NCBI RefSeq assembly: GCF_014649795.1
Contig: NZ_BMTS01000002.1
Location: 496,001-560,000, forward strand
DNA: 64,000 nucleotides
Direction of reading: 5' to 3'
Source: Streptomyces melanogenes
Lineage (GTDB): Bacteria; Actinomycetota; Actinomycetes; Streptomycetales; Streptomycetaceae
Within the stretch, counting starts at the first letter, position 1. Every line of letters starts with the position of its first letter. Below are positions 53,812 through 63,477 of the stretch, in pieces. The notes under the pieces are model-generated. The model was not told the DNA's origin and searched no databases. It saw nothing but the letters and a program-made list of their open reading frames with translations. The translations under genes and the position numbers were made by a program.

Positions 53812-56800
53812 ATGGTGACCTTCGCCCAGGCGCAGGAGCGCGCGGAAGAGTGGATCAACGGGGACGTGCCCGCGTACCAGCACCGCGAGGTGCGGGTGCG
53901 GGAGTTCGAGCTGGGCTTCGTGGTGTGGGCCGAGGACCGCGCCGAGGGCCCGTCCTCGGACGGCGGCCGCCAGCGGCTCGTCATCGCCCGGGACAGCGGA
54001 GAGGCCACGCTGTGGCCCGGTCTGCCGGTGGGTGAGGTCATCCGCCGGTACGAGGAGGAGTACGGCGTGCCGGACGAGCCCGAGGACGCGGTCCCCGCGC
54101 CCCCGCCCGAACGCATCGACCTCAACCAGACGTCGTTCCTGCTGACCCCACCGGAGTGGCTCCAGGAGGCGGCGGACCGGATGGGCATCCCGGACCGGCG
54201 ACCGGGAGACACGGGTGCGGGGGCGCCTTCGGCGCCGGGTGCGGGTTCCGGGTCGGGCTCGGTGGGTGCCGGTTCCGTGCCGGGCCCGGCGGGTGCCGGG
54301 GTTGCCGCGGCGTCCGTGCCCGCGCAGTCCGGTCCGGCGTGGCCGGGTGCGCAGTCCGGGCCGGATGCGGTGGCGGCGGCTGCGTCCGGTCCTGCTTGGC
54401 CGGGTGCGTCCGGGTCGGACTCGGCAGCGGCTGCTCCGGCCGACTCGGCGCCCGAGGCCGGTCCCGCGTGGCCCGGCGCGACGCCTCCGCCCGCGCAGTC
54501 CGGTGGTGTCGCGTGGCCGACGCCGACCGCCGACGTGCCGTCGGGGGCGACCCCGTGGGCCGGTACGGACACGAACGCCGGGTCGGACGAAGGCTCCGTA
54601 CCGCTGCCCGCGACGGTGTTCGCCCCGCCGCTGTCCGGCTCGGACGCCGACGACACCCCGCCGCCGAGGGCCCTGCCCGAGGCGAAGACGGCCCTGCTCC
54701 ACGGCGGCAGCCAGCTTCCCCCGACGGCGATCGCCCCGGCGATCGACCCGCAGGCTCCGGCGCCGGGTGGTCCCGGCGCGCCGGTGGGCCCGGGTGGTCC
54801 TGGTGCCGCTGGTGGTCCGGGCTTGGCCGGGACCCCGGCGGGTCCGGGCGGTCCTGGTGTACCTGGCGCTCCGGCGGGCTCGGGTGGCCCGGGTCTGGCC
54901 GGAACTCCGTCCGGTCCCGGTGCACCGGTCGGTGCTGGCGGTCCCGGTGTACCGGGTGCTCCGGCGGGCTCCGGTGGACCTGGCGTGCCCGGCGCCCCGG
55001 GTGGTCCCGGTCTGGCCGGTGGTCCTGGCGTGCCCCCCGGTCCTGGTGCACCTGGCATTCCGGGTGCTCCGGTCGGCCCGAGTGCTCCCGGTGCTGCTGG
55101 TGGTCCCGGTCTGGCCGGAACCCCGGCGGGTCCCGGCGGTCTTGGCGTACCCCCCGGCCCCGGTGCACCCGGCGGTCCCGCCCAGCCCGGCACCCCTGGC
55201 GCGGCCCCCGGCCCCGCCGCACCCGTCACCCCGGGCGCGCCCGTCGGCCCCGCTGGTCCCGGCGCCCCCGGCGCTGCGGCCGACATCGCCGATGCCGCCA
55301 CCAGTAAGGCCGCTCCGCCGCGTGCGGCCCGAGGGGGTACTCCGCCTCCGCCCGGGGAGCCCGGGGTTCCCGGGGCCCGGCCGGGTGGGGCGCCCGCTTA
55401 CGTACCCACGCAGTTGGTTTCGCAGCTCGGGCCCGACGGGCCGCAGCCCGCGGGGCCGCCCACGCCGCCGCCTCCGGCCGGGGGCGGGGTGCACCACGCC
55501 GCGACGATGCTGGCCGACCCGAGTCAGCTCGGTGGGCCGCAGCCGCCCGCGCCTCCCGGTCCGCCCGGCGCCCCGGGTGCCGGGCGCGCGCCGCAGCCGC
55601 CCGGGCCTCCCGGTGCGCCCGGTGCGCCGCAGCCCCCCGGCCCGCCCGGCGCTCCGGGCGGGAGCAGCGGTGGTGGTGCGCACTACGCCGCCACCATGCT
55701 CGCCGACCCGAGCCAGCTCGGTCCCGGCGGTCGGCCCGGTGCGCCCCAGCCGCCCGGTCCGCCCGGCGCCCCGGGGCAGCCCGGTATGCCCGCCGCACCC
55801 GGGGCCCCCGGCCAGCCCGGCGCCCCCGGCGGTGGCGTGCACCACGCCGCCACCATGCTTGCCGGGCCCGCCCAGATGGGGCCCGGCGCGCCCCAGCCGC
55901 CGCAGCCGCCCGCGTACGGCTACCCGCAGCAGCCCACCGGTCTGCCGACCGTCGGACCGGGGTACCAGGCCGTGCTGCGGTACCGCGCCGCCGACGGGTC
56001 CGAGCAGCAGCTCATCCGGCGGTCCGCGCCCGGCATCCCGCACCCCGAGTGGCAGATCTTCCACGAGCTGCGCGGCATGAACGTGCCGCCGGACCACGTC
56101 CTGGAGCTGCACACCGAGCTGGCCTCGTGCGAGCTGCCCGGCGGCTACTGCGCCCGGATGATCCGGGAGACCTGGCCGCAGGTGCGGATCACCTCCGTCG
56201 CCCCGTACGGCACGGACCACGCCTCCCGCCGCCAGGGCGTCCAGCACCTGCTCACCCACCAGGGCGAGCTGGCGCAGGTCGCGGACGGCCCCGCCCGGCC
56301 GCAGCCGGTGCGCGCGCCGCTGCCGCAGGTGCAGCCCGCGCCGCCGCTCCCCCCGGAGGGCGTCGCGCACGAGCTCGCCGGCGCGTTCGGCCCGCAGGGC
56401 GTCTTCCGCTTCGACCAGCGGGCGGTGTCCCGCCAGGGCGTGCCCGAGGCCGTCGCGGTCACGCTGGTGTGGGCGGGGCTCCCGGCCGACTTCGGGCCGT
56501 TCTTCTGGGCCCAGGCGGTCCCCGGCCAGCCGGTCCCGACGCTCGCCGAACTCGCCGCCCAGCGGCAGGTGCAGCCCGCCCCGGACGCGGGTTCGTACCT
56601 GGTCATGGGCTCGGACTTCGGCCGTGCGATCTGCGTCCAGTACGGCACGGCGAACATCGTCGCGGTGCCGGTGGAGGCGGGCCCGGGCGGCCAGTCCGTA
56701 CCGCCGCAGTTCGTGAACACCGGACTCCCCGAGTTCGTACGGTGCATGGCGCTGCTCGGCCGTATGTGGCGGCTGCGCTACGGGCTCAACCCCGAGCAGG

Positions 56801-56919
56801 CGGGCCGCTGGACGGTCGACTTCCAGGCCCAGCTCGCCGCGCTCGACCCGGCGGCGCTGGCGTCACCGGAGAGCTGGTGGTCGGTGCTGCTCGAACAGTT
56901 CTGGGACGGCCTCCTCTGA
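53812..56919 (+). CDS. Giant YrhB-like/collagen-like/deaminase/SUKH-like protein
   Basis: A 1035-residue mosaic. Residues 1-85 are a YrhB/Imm35-like domain ([20 protein letters not shown]...). Residues ~120-320 are Ala/Pro/Ser-rich. Residues ~316-500 and ~583-675 are collagen-like GxP/GPG repeats. A C-terminal domain (~705-1035) holds a deaminase motif H767-T-E769 with C773 and C780 ([16 protein letters not shown]) followed by a SUKH-4-like region ending [15 protein letters not shown] motif H[HY]AATMLA[DG]P recurs three times (~560-685). Start ATG at 53812 follows GGGGGAG; a GTG at 53803 overlapping the previous stop is an alternative. No secretion signal is seen. Confidence 0.72.
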   Translation: MVTFAQAQERAEEWINGDVPAYQHREVRVREFELGFVVWAEDRAEGPSSDGGRQRLVIARDSGEATLWPGLPVGEVIRRYEEEYGVPDEPEDAVPAPPPERIDLNQTSFLLTPPEWLQEAADRMGIPDRRPGDTGAGAPSAPGAGSGSGSVGAGSVPGPAGAGVAAASVPAQSGPAWPGAQSGPDAVAAAASGPAWPGASGSDSAAAAPADSAPEAGPAWPGATPPPAQSGGVAWPTPTADVPSGATPWAGTDTNAGSDEGSVPLPATVFAPPLSGSDADDTPPPRALPEAKTALLHGGSQLPPTAIAPAIDPQAPAPGGPGAPVGPGGPGAAGGPGLAGTPAGPGGPGVPGAPAGSGGPGLAGTPSGPGAPVGAGGPGVPGAPAGSGGPGVPGAPGGPGLAGGPGVPPGPGAPGIPGAPVGPSAPGAAGGPGLAGTPAGPGGLGVPPGPGAPGGPAQPGTPGAAPGPAAPVTPGAPVGPAGPGAPGAAADIADAATSKAAPPRAARGGTPPPPGEPGVPGARPGGAPAYVPTQLVSQLGPDGPQPAGPPTPPPPAGGGVHHAATMLADPSQLGGPQPPAPPGPPGAPGAGRAPQPPGPPGAPGAPQPPGPPGAPGGSSGGGAHYAATMLADPSQLGPGGRPGAPQPPGPPGAPGQPGMPAAPGAPGQPGAPGGGVHHAATMLAGPAQMGPGAPQPPQPPAYGYPQQPTGLPTVGPGYQAVLRYRAADGSEQQLIRRSAPGIPHPEWQIFHELRGMNVPPDHVLELHTELASCELPGGYCARMIRETWPQVRITSVAPYGTDHASRRQGVQHLLTHQGELAQVADGPARPQPVRAPLPQVQPAPPLPPEGVAHELAGAFGPQGVFRFDQRAVSRQGVPEAVAVTLVWAGLPADFGPFFWAQAVPGQPVPTLAELAAQRQVQPAPDAGSYLVMGSDFGRAICVQYGTANIVAVPVEAGPGGQSVPPQFVNTGLPEFVRCMALLGRMWRLRYGLNPEQAGRWTVDFQAQLAALDPAALASPESWWSVLLEQFWDGLL

Positions 56920-56942
56920 GAGCCGTACGTAAGTAGGTTGAT

Positions 56943-56991
56943 ACGACGAGGCGTTCGCCGCACCCATGCGGCGGGCGCCTCGTCGTCTTTT
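56943..56991 (+). terminator. Terminator after the giant deaminase gene
   Basis: ACGACGAGGCG / CGCCTCGTCGT arms enclosing an inner GCCGC/GCGGC stem, then CTTTTC, 24 bp after the stop. Confidence 0.8.
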
Positions 56992-57116
56992 CGGTTCTGA
57001 CGGAAGTTGACGCATCCTTGGCCGTTACGGATGGGCGGAGTGTCGCGTTATGACCACTTCGCTTCGATCCAGCAGGATGTGCCCGGACAAGCCGGAGAGG
57101 TCGGAGGACGTCAACG

Positions 57117-58019
57117 ATGAGTGCAGCGCCCGAACCACCGCAGTCACCCCAGGGCTTCGCCGTCGTCCGCGGGGGCCGGGGCTACCGCCCGGACCAGGTC
57201 GACCGCCAGCTCTCCGTCCTCGGCGAGGAGCGCGACGCCGCGTGGGAGCGCGCGGCGCGGCTCACCGTCCTCGCCAAGCGGATGGAGGCGGAGGCGGCCA
57301 AGCTGCGCGACCGGGTCGCGGCGCTCGGCCCGCAGTCGTACGAGTCGCTCGGCCGCCGGGCCCAGGCGCTGCACGCCCTCGCGGTCGAGGAGGCCGACGC
57401 GGTACGGGCGGCCGCCCATGAGGAGGCGGCGGGCCTGCGCGACGCGGCGGACGCGGCGGGGCGCGCGGCGCGCGAAAGCGCCCGTGAGTACGGGGAGTCG
57501 GTCCGGGCGGAGGCCGACGCGCGGGCGCAGCAGCTGCTGCTGGCCGCGCGCGCGACGGCCGACGAGCATCTGAACGAGGCCCGTGCCGAGGCGGACGAGC
57601 GGCGGGCCGAGGCCTCGGACGCGCTGCGCGAGGTGCGCGAGCGGGCCGCCGCGACGCTGGCCGACCAGGCCCGCGAGCACGCCGAGCGCGTCGAGGCCCT
57701 CGACCGCGAGTTTGTCGCCCGCGAGGCCGCCTCGGCCGCCCACCACGCCGAGTCGACGGCCTCCGCCGAGTCCGCCCTGGCCGAGGCGGGCCGCGCCTGG
57801 ACCGCCACCCAGGAATCCGCCCGCCACGACCAGGAGAACGCGGAGGCCCGCGCCGCCGAGGCCCTGGCGGCGGCGACCGTCCGGGCCGAGCGGATCGGGC
57901 GGGACACGGAGCGGGTGCTGCGGGAACATGCGGAGGCTCGGGAGGAGGTCGTTTCGCATATGGCGCATGTGCGGAGTGGTTTGGCGGGGTTGACGGGGAG
58001 GGCTGCGGCGGAGGGGTGA
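57117..58019 (+). CDS. DivIVA/FilP-like coiled-coil protein
   Basis: A 300-residue protein almost wholly coiled coil, rich in Ala/Glu/Arg. It opens with FAVVRGGRGYRPDQVDRQLS, the DivIVA-like N-terminal motif. Streptomyces cytoskeletal and polar growth proteins (Scy, FilP, DivIVA-related) look like this; older annotations call such genes 'cellulose-binding'. Role probably structural at the cell pole or septum; the exact orthologue is uncertain. Confidence 0.72.
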   Translation: MSAAPEPPQSPQGFAVVRGGRGYRPDQVDRQLSVLGEERDAAWERAARLTVLAKRMEAEAAKLRDRVAALGPQSYESLGRRAQALHALAVEEADAVRAAAHEEAAGLRDAADAAGRAARESAREYGESVRAEADARAQQLLLAARATADEHLNEARAEADERRAEASDALREVRERAAATLADQAREHAERVEALDREFVAREAASAAHHAESTASAESALAEAGRAWTATQESARHDQENAEARAAEALAAATVRAERIGRDTERVLREHAEAREEVVSHMAHVRSGLAGLTGRAAAEG

Positions 58020-58035
58020 GGGGTGCGGCTGGGCT

Positions 58036-58074
58036 GCGGGGCTGTGACGTTTCCGGCTCCGCCGCGTGGGCGCG
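58036..58074 (+). repeat. Dispersed repeat (GCGGGGCTGTGAC family), copy 2
   Basis: 39 bp matching 25444-25482 at 37 positions. Confidence 0.7.
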
Positions 58075-58118
58075 ACCGGCTACGCGGCTGAGGCGTGTGT
58101 TGGCCCGCAGGGCCATTT

Positions 58119-58224
58119 GAGGGGCGCGGGTGACTGCGCGAGCAACCACGCACGGTCCGCAGACAAAGACCGGGCCCGATAAGGGGCGCGGGGAACTGCG
58201 CGACCAGCCACCCACGGTCCGCAG
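58119..58224. repeat. Two GCGCAGTTCCCC-family repeats
   Basis: Copies at 58119-58162 (degenerate, TGACTGCGCGAGC) and 58182-58224, both in the AGGGGCGCGGGGAACTGCGCG orientation. They are part of the 427-bp gap before the symporter, which holds no gene. Confidence 0.75.
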
Positions 58225-58301
58225 ACGGGCGCGGCTCCGGCGGGAGCGGGGGGCAAGGCGGGTTGCGCAGCCCGGCGGAACGGGGGGTGCCGTGTGCCCA
58301 C

Positions 58302-58337
58302 CCTCCCCCAAGCTCTTAAGGAGCAGGGGGGACCCCC
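58302..58337. repeat. Dispersed palindromic repeat, intergenic copy
   Basis: CCTCCCCCAAGCTCTTAAGG followed by AGCAGGGGGGACCCCC. This is the same family as the copy inside the YbaK gene at 2520-2556. The downstream 58375-58440 also shows a short direct repeat of GCGCGGGCCCGCAGCGGTG. Confidence 0.8.
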
Positions 58338-58446
58338 AGCCCTTAGCGGCACGATTGCCCACAGCGGCGCGGGGGAGGAGCGGTGCGCGGGCCCGCAGCG
58401 GTGCGGGGAGGGGCGGCGCGCGGGCCCGCAGCGGTGGCGGCGCAGC

Positions 58447-60045
58447 TCAGTGGCGGGCGCCCGCCAAGATCCAGGCTTCCACCGCCTCGTAGCGGCGTCG
58501 CTGCCCATACACGTCCCGCCGGCTCAGCGCCGTCCCCAGCCAGCCCGCCGCGAAGCCGAAGGGGATGGAGACGATGCCTGTCGTGGTGAACGGGAACCAG
58601 TTGAAGTCGTACGTGGGGAAGACGGACTGGGGCGAGCCCGACACCAGCTTCGTGCCCGTCATCACCACCGCCGTGAACACCGTCCCCCCGATCAGCGTGC
58701 ACAGCAGCCCCGCCCGGGTGTAGCGCCGCCAGAACAGACTCAGGATCAGGGCCGGGGCGAGCGCGGACGCGCCCAGGCAGAACGAGAGCGTGACCAGCGG
58801 CTGGAGGTTGTGGTTCTGGGCCGCCGCGGCCAGCGCGATCGCCGGGATCCCGACGGCGAGCGCGGCCACCCGCGCCGTGTTCGTCTCGGTGGCGTCCCGC
58901 ACCCCCGCCCGCCCGCGCAGCCCGTGCGCGACCAGGTCGTGGGCGAGCGAGTTGGCGCACGCCAGCGTCATCCCGGAGATCGAGGCGAGCAGGGTCATGA
59001 AGATGGCCGTGGCGACCGCCGTGAAGAGCAGCGTGCCGAGCGTCGACGCGTGCGTACCGACGATCGCCTGGCTGGTCAGCAGCAAGGACGTCTTGCCCTG
59101 CGGATCCGCCTCGGTGATGGCCCGGCGGCCCACCACCGCCGCCGCGCCGAACCCGATCACGATCAGCGCGAGGGCGATCACCACGACCGCCGACACCGCC
59201 CAGGAGAGCGAGCGCCGCACCGCGCGGGCGCTGCGCGCGCTGTACATCCGCATGGTGATGTGCGGCAGACAGGCCGCGCCGATCACCACCGTCAGCTGCG
59301 AGCTGATCATGTCCAGCGAGTCGCCGCCGAACTGGAGCCCGGAGGAGAGGTACGCCGGGCCCGCGCCGCTGCCCTTTGCCGCCTCGCCGAGCAGCCGCCC
59401 GGGGTTCCACCCGTACCGGTGCAGGATCAGGGCCGCGACGGCGAGCGAGGAGACGGCGAGGACGACGGTCTTGACCGCCTGGATGAAGGCGGTGCCCTTC
59501 ATGCCGCCGATCGCCGCGTAGCCGATCATCAGCAGACCGAGCATCACGATGCAGCCGGTCTTGAACTCGGCGGCGCCGAAGCCCAGCACGAACGCGATGA
59601 GATCGCCCGCGCCGGCCAGCTGCACCACCATCAGCGGCAGCAGCGCGGCCAGCGTGACCAGGCACGCGGTGACCCGGACGGCCGGGCCGGGTGCCCGCCG
59701 GGCGAACGCGTCGCCCATGGTGAACTTCCCCGCGTTGCGCAGGGGTTCGGCCAGCAGGAACATCAGCAGGACGAGCGAGAGCGCGGTACTCAGGGTGAGG
59801 ACGAGACCGTCGTACCCGGTCAGCGCGATGACCCCGACCGTACTGAGCACGGTGGCGGCCGAGACGTAGTCCCCGGCGATGGCCAGGCCGTTGCGCAGCG
59901 GGGAGAGCGAGCGGTAGCCGGTGTAGAACTCGCCGAGGTCGTCGCGGTCGGGCGCGGTCATCACACAGAGCAGCAGGGTCACGCTGATCACCGCGATGAA
60001 CGCGATCAGGGACATGGCGCGGGCGTCGGAGGCGAATCCGGTCAT
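58447..60045 (-). CDS. Sodium:solute symporter (SSS), acetate/short-chain carboxylate type
   Basis: A 532-residue protein with about 13 membrane segments. SSS signatures include RNGLAIAGDYVSAATVLSTVGV, GYAAIGGMKGTAFIQAVKTVVL, and GASALAPALILSLFWRRYTRAG. The ActP/MctC-like family imports acetate or other monocarboxylates with Na+ or H+. Start ATG at 60043-60045 overlaps the DUF485 stop (ATGA), the usual DUF485-SSS pair. Confidence 0.92.
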   Translation of the reverse strand: MTGFASDARAMSLIAFIAVISVTLLLCVMTAPDRDDLGEFYTGYRSLSPLRNGLAIAGDYVSAATVLSTVGVIALTGYDGLVLTLSTALSLVLLMFLLAEPLRNAGKFTMGDAFARRAPGPAVRVTACLVTLAALLPLMVVQLAGAGDLIAFVLGFGAAEFKTGCIVMLGLLMIGYAAIGGMKGTAFIQAVKTVVLAVSSLAVAALILHRYGWNPGRLLGEAAKGSGAGPAYLSSGLQFGGDSLDMISSQLTVVIGAACLPHITMRMYSARSARAVRRSLSWAVSAVVVIALALIVIGFGAAAVVGRRAITEADPQGKTSLLLTSQAIVGTHASTLGTLLFTAVATAIFMTLLASISGMTLACANSLAHDLVAHGLRGRAGVRDATETNTARVAALAVGIPAIALAAAAQNHNLQPLVTLSFCLGASALAPALILSLFWRRYTRAGLLCTLIGGTVFTAVVMTGTKLVSGSPQSVFPTYDFNWFPFTTTGIVSIPFGFAAGWLGTALSRRDVYGQRRRYEAVEAWILAGARH

Positions 60046-60374
60046 CGGCCGTCTCCGTCCGTGTACCGGCGGGAGTTCGCCGGGCGTTGTGCGGCCTGGT
60101 GGCGGATGGCGGCGGCGAGCGGGTCGACGGTCCGCTGGGCGGTCCACTCGTACACGCCTATCGCGGCCAGCGTCACCGGCAACTGGCAGAGCCCGAGCAG
60201 CAGTCCGGCGGTGAGCCCACCGGAGACGTGCCGGGCGAGCAGACCCGGGGCGTAGCCGGAGAGGACGAGGAAGAGGACGAAGTACCCGAGGGCGGTGAGG
60301 GTGGAGACGCGCCGCAACAGACGGTAGGCGGTGCGGAGTTGGGGGATGCCGGGGGATTGGCGGTGGTGCGGCAT
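60042..60374 (-). CDS. DUF485 membrane protein, symporter partner
   Basis: A 110-residue protein with two membrane helices (LTALGYFVLFLVLSGYAPGLL and GGLTAGLLLGLCQLPVTLAAIGVYEW) in the DUF485 pattern. It is almost always encoded with an SSS acetate-type symporter, as here by ATGA overlap. Confidence 0.88.
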   Translation of the reverse strand: MPHHRQSPGIPQLRTAYRLLRRVSTLTALGYFVLFLVLSGYAPGLLARHVSGGLTAGLLLGLCQLPVTLAAIGVYEWTAQRTVDPLAAAIRHQAAQRPANSRRYTDGDGR

Positions 60375-60520
60375 CGGCTGCTCCTTGCAGGGGGGACGGG
60401 GGAGCCGGAAGCGCTGGTGGGTGGCGGCGAACTTACCGGTCGGTATGCGGTGTGGGGAGCCCTTGGGGTGAAGTTTTCGGTACGGGACGATTGTTACCCT
60501 GGGTAACGAGCCCGAGGTTC

Positions 60521-60698
60521 GTCTGCGGGCCGGTGACGGGCTGGTCGCGCAGTTCCCCGCGCCCCTAAAAATGCCGCTGCGCGGCATCCCCTGGGCGCCT
60601 CGCATGGGCGCATCTCGCGCGACGATCCCCCTGGGCGTCCCGAAGGGGCGCATTTAGGGGCGCGGGGAACTGCGCGACCAGCCACCCACGGTCCGCAG
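60521..60698. repeat. Large inverted pair of GCGCAGTTCCCC repeats
   Basis: Arms GGCTGGTCGCGCAGTTCCCC...(60521-60567) and its complement (60656-60698) flank ~90 bp. The extended arms (about 34 bp including the AAAATGC/GCATTT ends) could form a long hairpin. This fills most of the 349-bp gap between the symporter and the MFS gene. Confidence 0.8.
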
Positions 60699-60723
60699 CC
60701 CGGATGCCACGGATCCACCCACT

Positions 60724-62289
60724 TCAGCCCGTGTCCGCTTCATGCTCCCGCACGGGAAACCGGCGAGGTGCCAAGGCAAGCAGCACCACCAGCGCCAAAC
60801 CCCCCGCCACCGCCGCCCCCACATACACATGCCCCACCGCCGTCGCGACCGCCCGCCGCAGGTAGTCCGCGCCCTCCGCCGACAGCCCGGCCGGATGCGC
60901 CAGAGCCCGGGAGACCGAGTCGAGGTCGTCCGGCAGGCCCGGCACCGGTGCCGAGGCCAGCCGGGCCGTGATCGTCGCGTTGGCGATCGCGCCGAACAGC
61001 GCGGCCCCCACCGACTGCCCCACCTGGCGGCAGAACAGGATCGACGCCGTGGCCGTACCCCGTTCCGCCCACCCCACAGACGACTGCACCGCGATGATCA
61101 GCGGCAACTGGAACAGGCCGAGCGCACCCCCCAGCGCCAGCATGATCAGCGCGGGCTGCCACGCCTGGCCGGGGTACGGCAGCAGCGGGAAGACCAGCAG
61201 GATGAGCGCCGCGAGCCCGATGCCGATCACCGCCGAGTCGCGGAAGCCGATCCGGGTGTAGACCCGGTTGGAGAGCGCGGCGGACACCGGCCAGCTCAGG
61301 GTCATCACGGACAGCACGAACCCGGCCGCCACCGGATCGAGCCCGAGCACCGACTGCGCGTACGTCGGCAGGAAGACCGTCGGCGCCACCATCAGCAGAC
61401 CGAGCGCCCCCATCGCCAGATTGACCGCCGAGATGCTGCGCCGGCGCCACACCCACCCGGGGATGACCGGCTCGGCGGCCCGCCGCTCGACCACCACCGT
61501 GGCACCACAGAGCACCGCGCTCGCGGCGAACAGGCCGAGCGAGGGCGCGGAGAGCCAGCCCCAGGCCACCCCGCCCTGCACCAGCGCCGTGAGCAGCAGC
61601 GCGCCCGTCGCGAAGACGCACAGCGCCCCGGCCCAGTCGATCCGTACCGGCGCCGGGGACTTCTCCCGTACCGGCTCCACCAGATGGCGGCCGACCAGCC
61701 ACAGCGCCAGCACCCCCACCGGCAGGTTGATGAGGAAGATCCAGCGCCAGTCGGCGTACGAGGCGAGGGCGCCGCCGAGCGCCGGTCCGGCCACCGCCGA
61801 CACCGCCCAGACCGTCGACAACTTCGCCTGGATCTTGGGGCGTTCCTTCATCGGGTAGAGGTCGGCGGCCACGGTCTGGACCGTGCCCTGGAGGGCGCCG
61901 CCGCCCAGCCCCTGGAAGACCCGGAAGGCGATCAGCGCGGCCATGTTCCAGGCGGCCGCGCACAGCAGCGACCCGGCGAGGAAGAGCACGATGCCCGCGA
62001 TCAGCACGGGCTTGCGGCCGAACGTGTCGGAGAGCTTCCCGTACACCGGCAGGGTGACCGTGACGGCGAGCATGTAGCCGGAGAAGAGCCAGGAGAAGAC
62101 GGAGAAGCCGCCGAGGTCGCCGACGATCTGGGGGACGGCGGTGGAGACGACCGTGCCGTCGAGCGCGGCGAGCGCCATGCCCAGCATCAGGGCCGCGACG
62201 ACCGGGCCGCGCCCCCGCGCGGGGACGGCGTCGGCCGCCGCGCCGGGTATCGCCGCCGTACTGCCGCCGGACCCGCCCCGAGTGCTCAC
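60724..62289 (-). CDS. MFS exporter, DHA2 (14-TMS) type
   Basis: A 521-residue major facilitator with 14 predicted membrane segments. Motif C-like PALGGALASYADWRWIFLINLP, motif A YGKLSDTFGRKPVL, and AVPQIVGDLGGFSVFSWLFSGYMLA place it in the EmrB/QacA drug-efflux family. Start GTG at 62289 was chosen for the first coherent hydrophilic N-terminus. A regulator is not adjacent. Confidence 0.9.
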   Translation of the reverse strand: MSTRGGSGGSTAAIPGAAADAVPARGRGPVVAALMLGMALAALDGTVVSTAVPQIVGDLGGFSVFSWLFSGYMLAVTVTLPVYGKLSDTFGRKPVLIAGIVLFLAGSLLCAAAWNMAALIAFRVFQGLGGGALQGTVQTVAADLYPMKERPKIQAKLSTVWAVSAVAGPALGGALASYADWRWIFLINLPVGVLALWLVGRHLVEPVREKSPAPVRIDWAGALCVFATGALLLTALVQGGVAWGWLSAPSLGLFAASAVLCGATVVVERRAAEPVIPGWVWRRRSISAVNLAMGALGLLMVAPTVFLPTYAQSVLGLDPVAAGFVLSVMTLSWPVSAALSNRVYTRIGFRDSAVIGIGLAALILLVFPLLPYPGQAWQPALIMLALGGALGLFQLPLIIAVQSSVGWAERGTATASILFCRQVGQSVGAALFGAIANATITARLASAPVPGLPDDLDSVSRALAHPAGLSAEGADYLRRAVATAVGHVYVGAAVAGGLALVVLLALAPRRFPVREHEADTG

Positions 62290-62398
62290 CGCGTACGCCC
62301 CCTGCCCACCGCGCACTCCCCCAAGATCGGTTCATCCTGCATGTAGTTGACCGGGCTCCACCCTCTCATCCCGGCCCTGAGCGGCGACAGAGAGCGGT

Positions 62399-62441
62399 GG
62401 GGTGGAGAACCCCGAGACCCGACTCCGCCCAGGGGTGGAGA
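62399..62441 (+). repeat. Short direct repeat upstream of the ABC operon
   Basis: GGGGTGGAGA at 62399-62408 and 62432-62441, each inside a small GGGG...CCCC hairpin. The 399-bp gap between the MFS and ABC genes contains this and otherwise no recognisable gene. Confidence 0.4.
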
Positions 62442-62688
62442 GCCCCTACGGGTAACTCCCTACTTCAGGGCAGGGGGCGTTCGTCCTGGCGGAGGACGAG
62501 AAGAGGGGGAGCGGTTCTTTAACGTGGTCCTACATCGAGCGGCTACGGGGGGCCGCAGGTGGGGGGTGGGGTTAGCCCCAGTAACAAGACACCGCCGGGC
62601 ACCAGGGTGCCCGAGGGCCTCGATCGCCAGACTCATTACGTACGCACGACACGCATCGACGCACTGACTCGCAACGAGGAGAAGAACC

Positions 62689-63477
62689 GTGACAACGGCT
62701 GTGACCATTCCCAGGCACGGGGGTACTGGAGGGCAAGCGGCGGTCGCGGCTCGGGCGCGCCAGGTCGTCAAGGCGTACGGGTCGGGCGAGACCCGTGTCG
62801 TCGCCCTCGACCACGTCGACGTGGACATCGCCCGCGGGCAGTTCACCGCGATCATGGGCCCGTCGGGCTCCGGCAAGTCCACGCTGATGCACTGCCTGGC
62901 CGGGCTCGACACGGTGTCGGGCGGCCAGATCTATCTGGACGAGACCGAGATCACCGGCCTCAAGGACAAGAAGCTCACGCAGCTGCGCCGCGACCGGATC
63001 GGCTTCATATTCCAGGCGTTCAACCTGCTGCCGACGCTCAACGCGCTGGAGAACATCACGCTCCCGATGGACATCGCGGGCCGCAAGCCCGACAGGGAGT
63101 GGCTGGACCGCGTGGTCGAGACCGTCGGCCTCGCCGGGCGGCTCAAGCACCGCCCGACCCAGCTCTCCGGCGGCCAGCAGCAGCGCGTCGCGGTGGCCCG
63201 CGCCCTCGCGGCCCGGCCCGAGATCATCTTCGGTGACGAGCCGACCGGAAACCTGGACTCCCGCGCGGGCGCCGAGGTCCTCGGCTTCCTGCGCCGCTCG
63301 GTGGACGAGCTGGGCCAGACCATCGTGATGGTCACCCACGACCCGGTCGCCGCCTCCTACGCGGACCGGGTGCTCTACCTCGCGGACGGCCGGATCGTCG
63401 ACGAGATGTTCCGCCCGACCGCCGACGCCGTGCTCGACCGCATGAAGGACTTCGACGCGCGGGGGCGGACGTCGTGA
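62689..63477 (+). CDS. ABC transporter ATPase, MacB/LolD type
   Basis: A 262-residue ATPase. Walker A IMGPSGSGKSTLMHCLAG, Q-loop FIFQAFNLLPTL, signature LSGGQQQRVAVARAL, Walker B IIFGDEPTGNLDS, H-loop VTHDPVAA. The pattern is that of the MacB family that energises FtsX permeases. GTG at 62689 follows GAGGAG. Its stop overlaps the permease start (GTGA). Confidence 0.94.
   Translation: MTTAVTIPRHGGTGGQAAVAARARQVVKAYGSGETRVVALDHVDVDIARGQFTAIMGPSGSGKSTLMHCLAGLDTVSGGQIYLDETEITGLKDKKLTQLRRDRIGFIFQAFNLLPTLNALENITLPMDIAGRKPDREWLDRVVETVGLAGRLKHRPTQLSGGQQQRVAVARALAARPEIIFGDEPTGNLDSRAGAEVLGFLRRSVDELGQTIVMVTHDPVAASYADRVLYLADGRIVDEMFRPTADAVLDRMKDFDARGRTS

Noticed and set aside
54740..55900. CRISPR-like or tandem repeat array
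   Set aside because: The periodicity comes from Gly-Pro-rich codons (GGTGGTCCCGG-type) in a coding region. Repeat lengths vary and there are no unique spacers.
51217..63000. Secondary-metabolite gene cluster
   Set aside because: No PKS, NRPS, terpene or RiPP genes are present; the MFS and ABC transporters lack biosynthetic neighbours.
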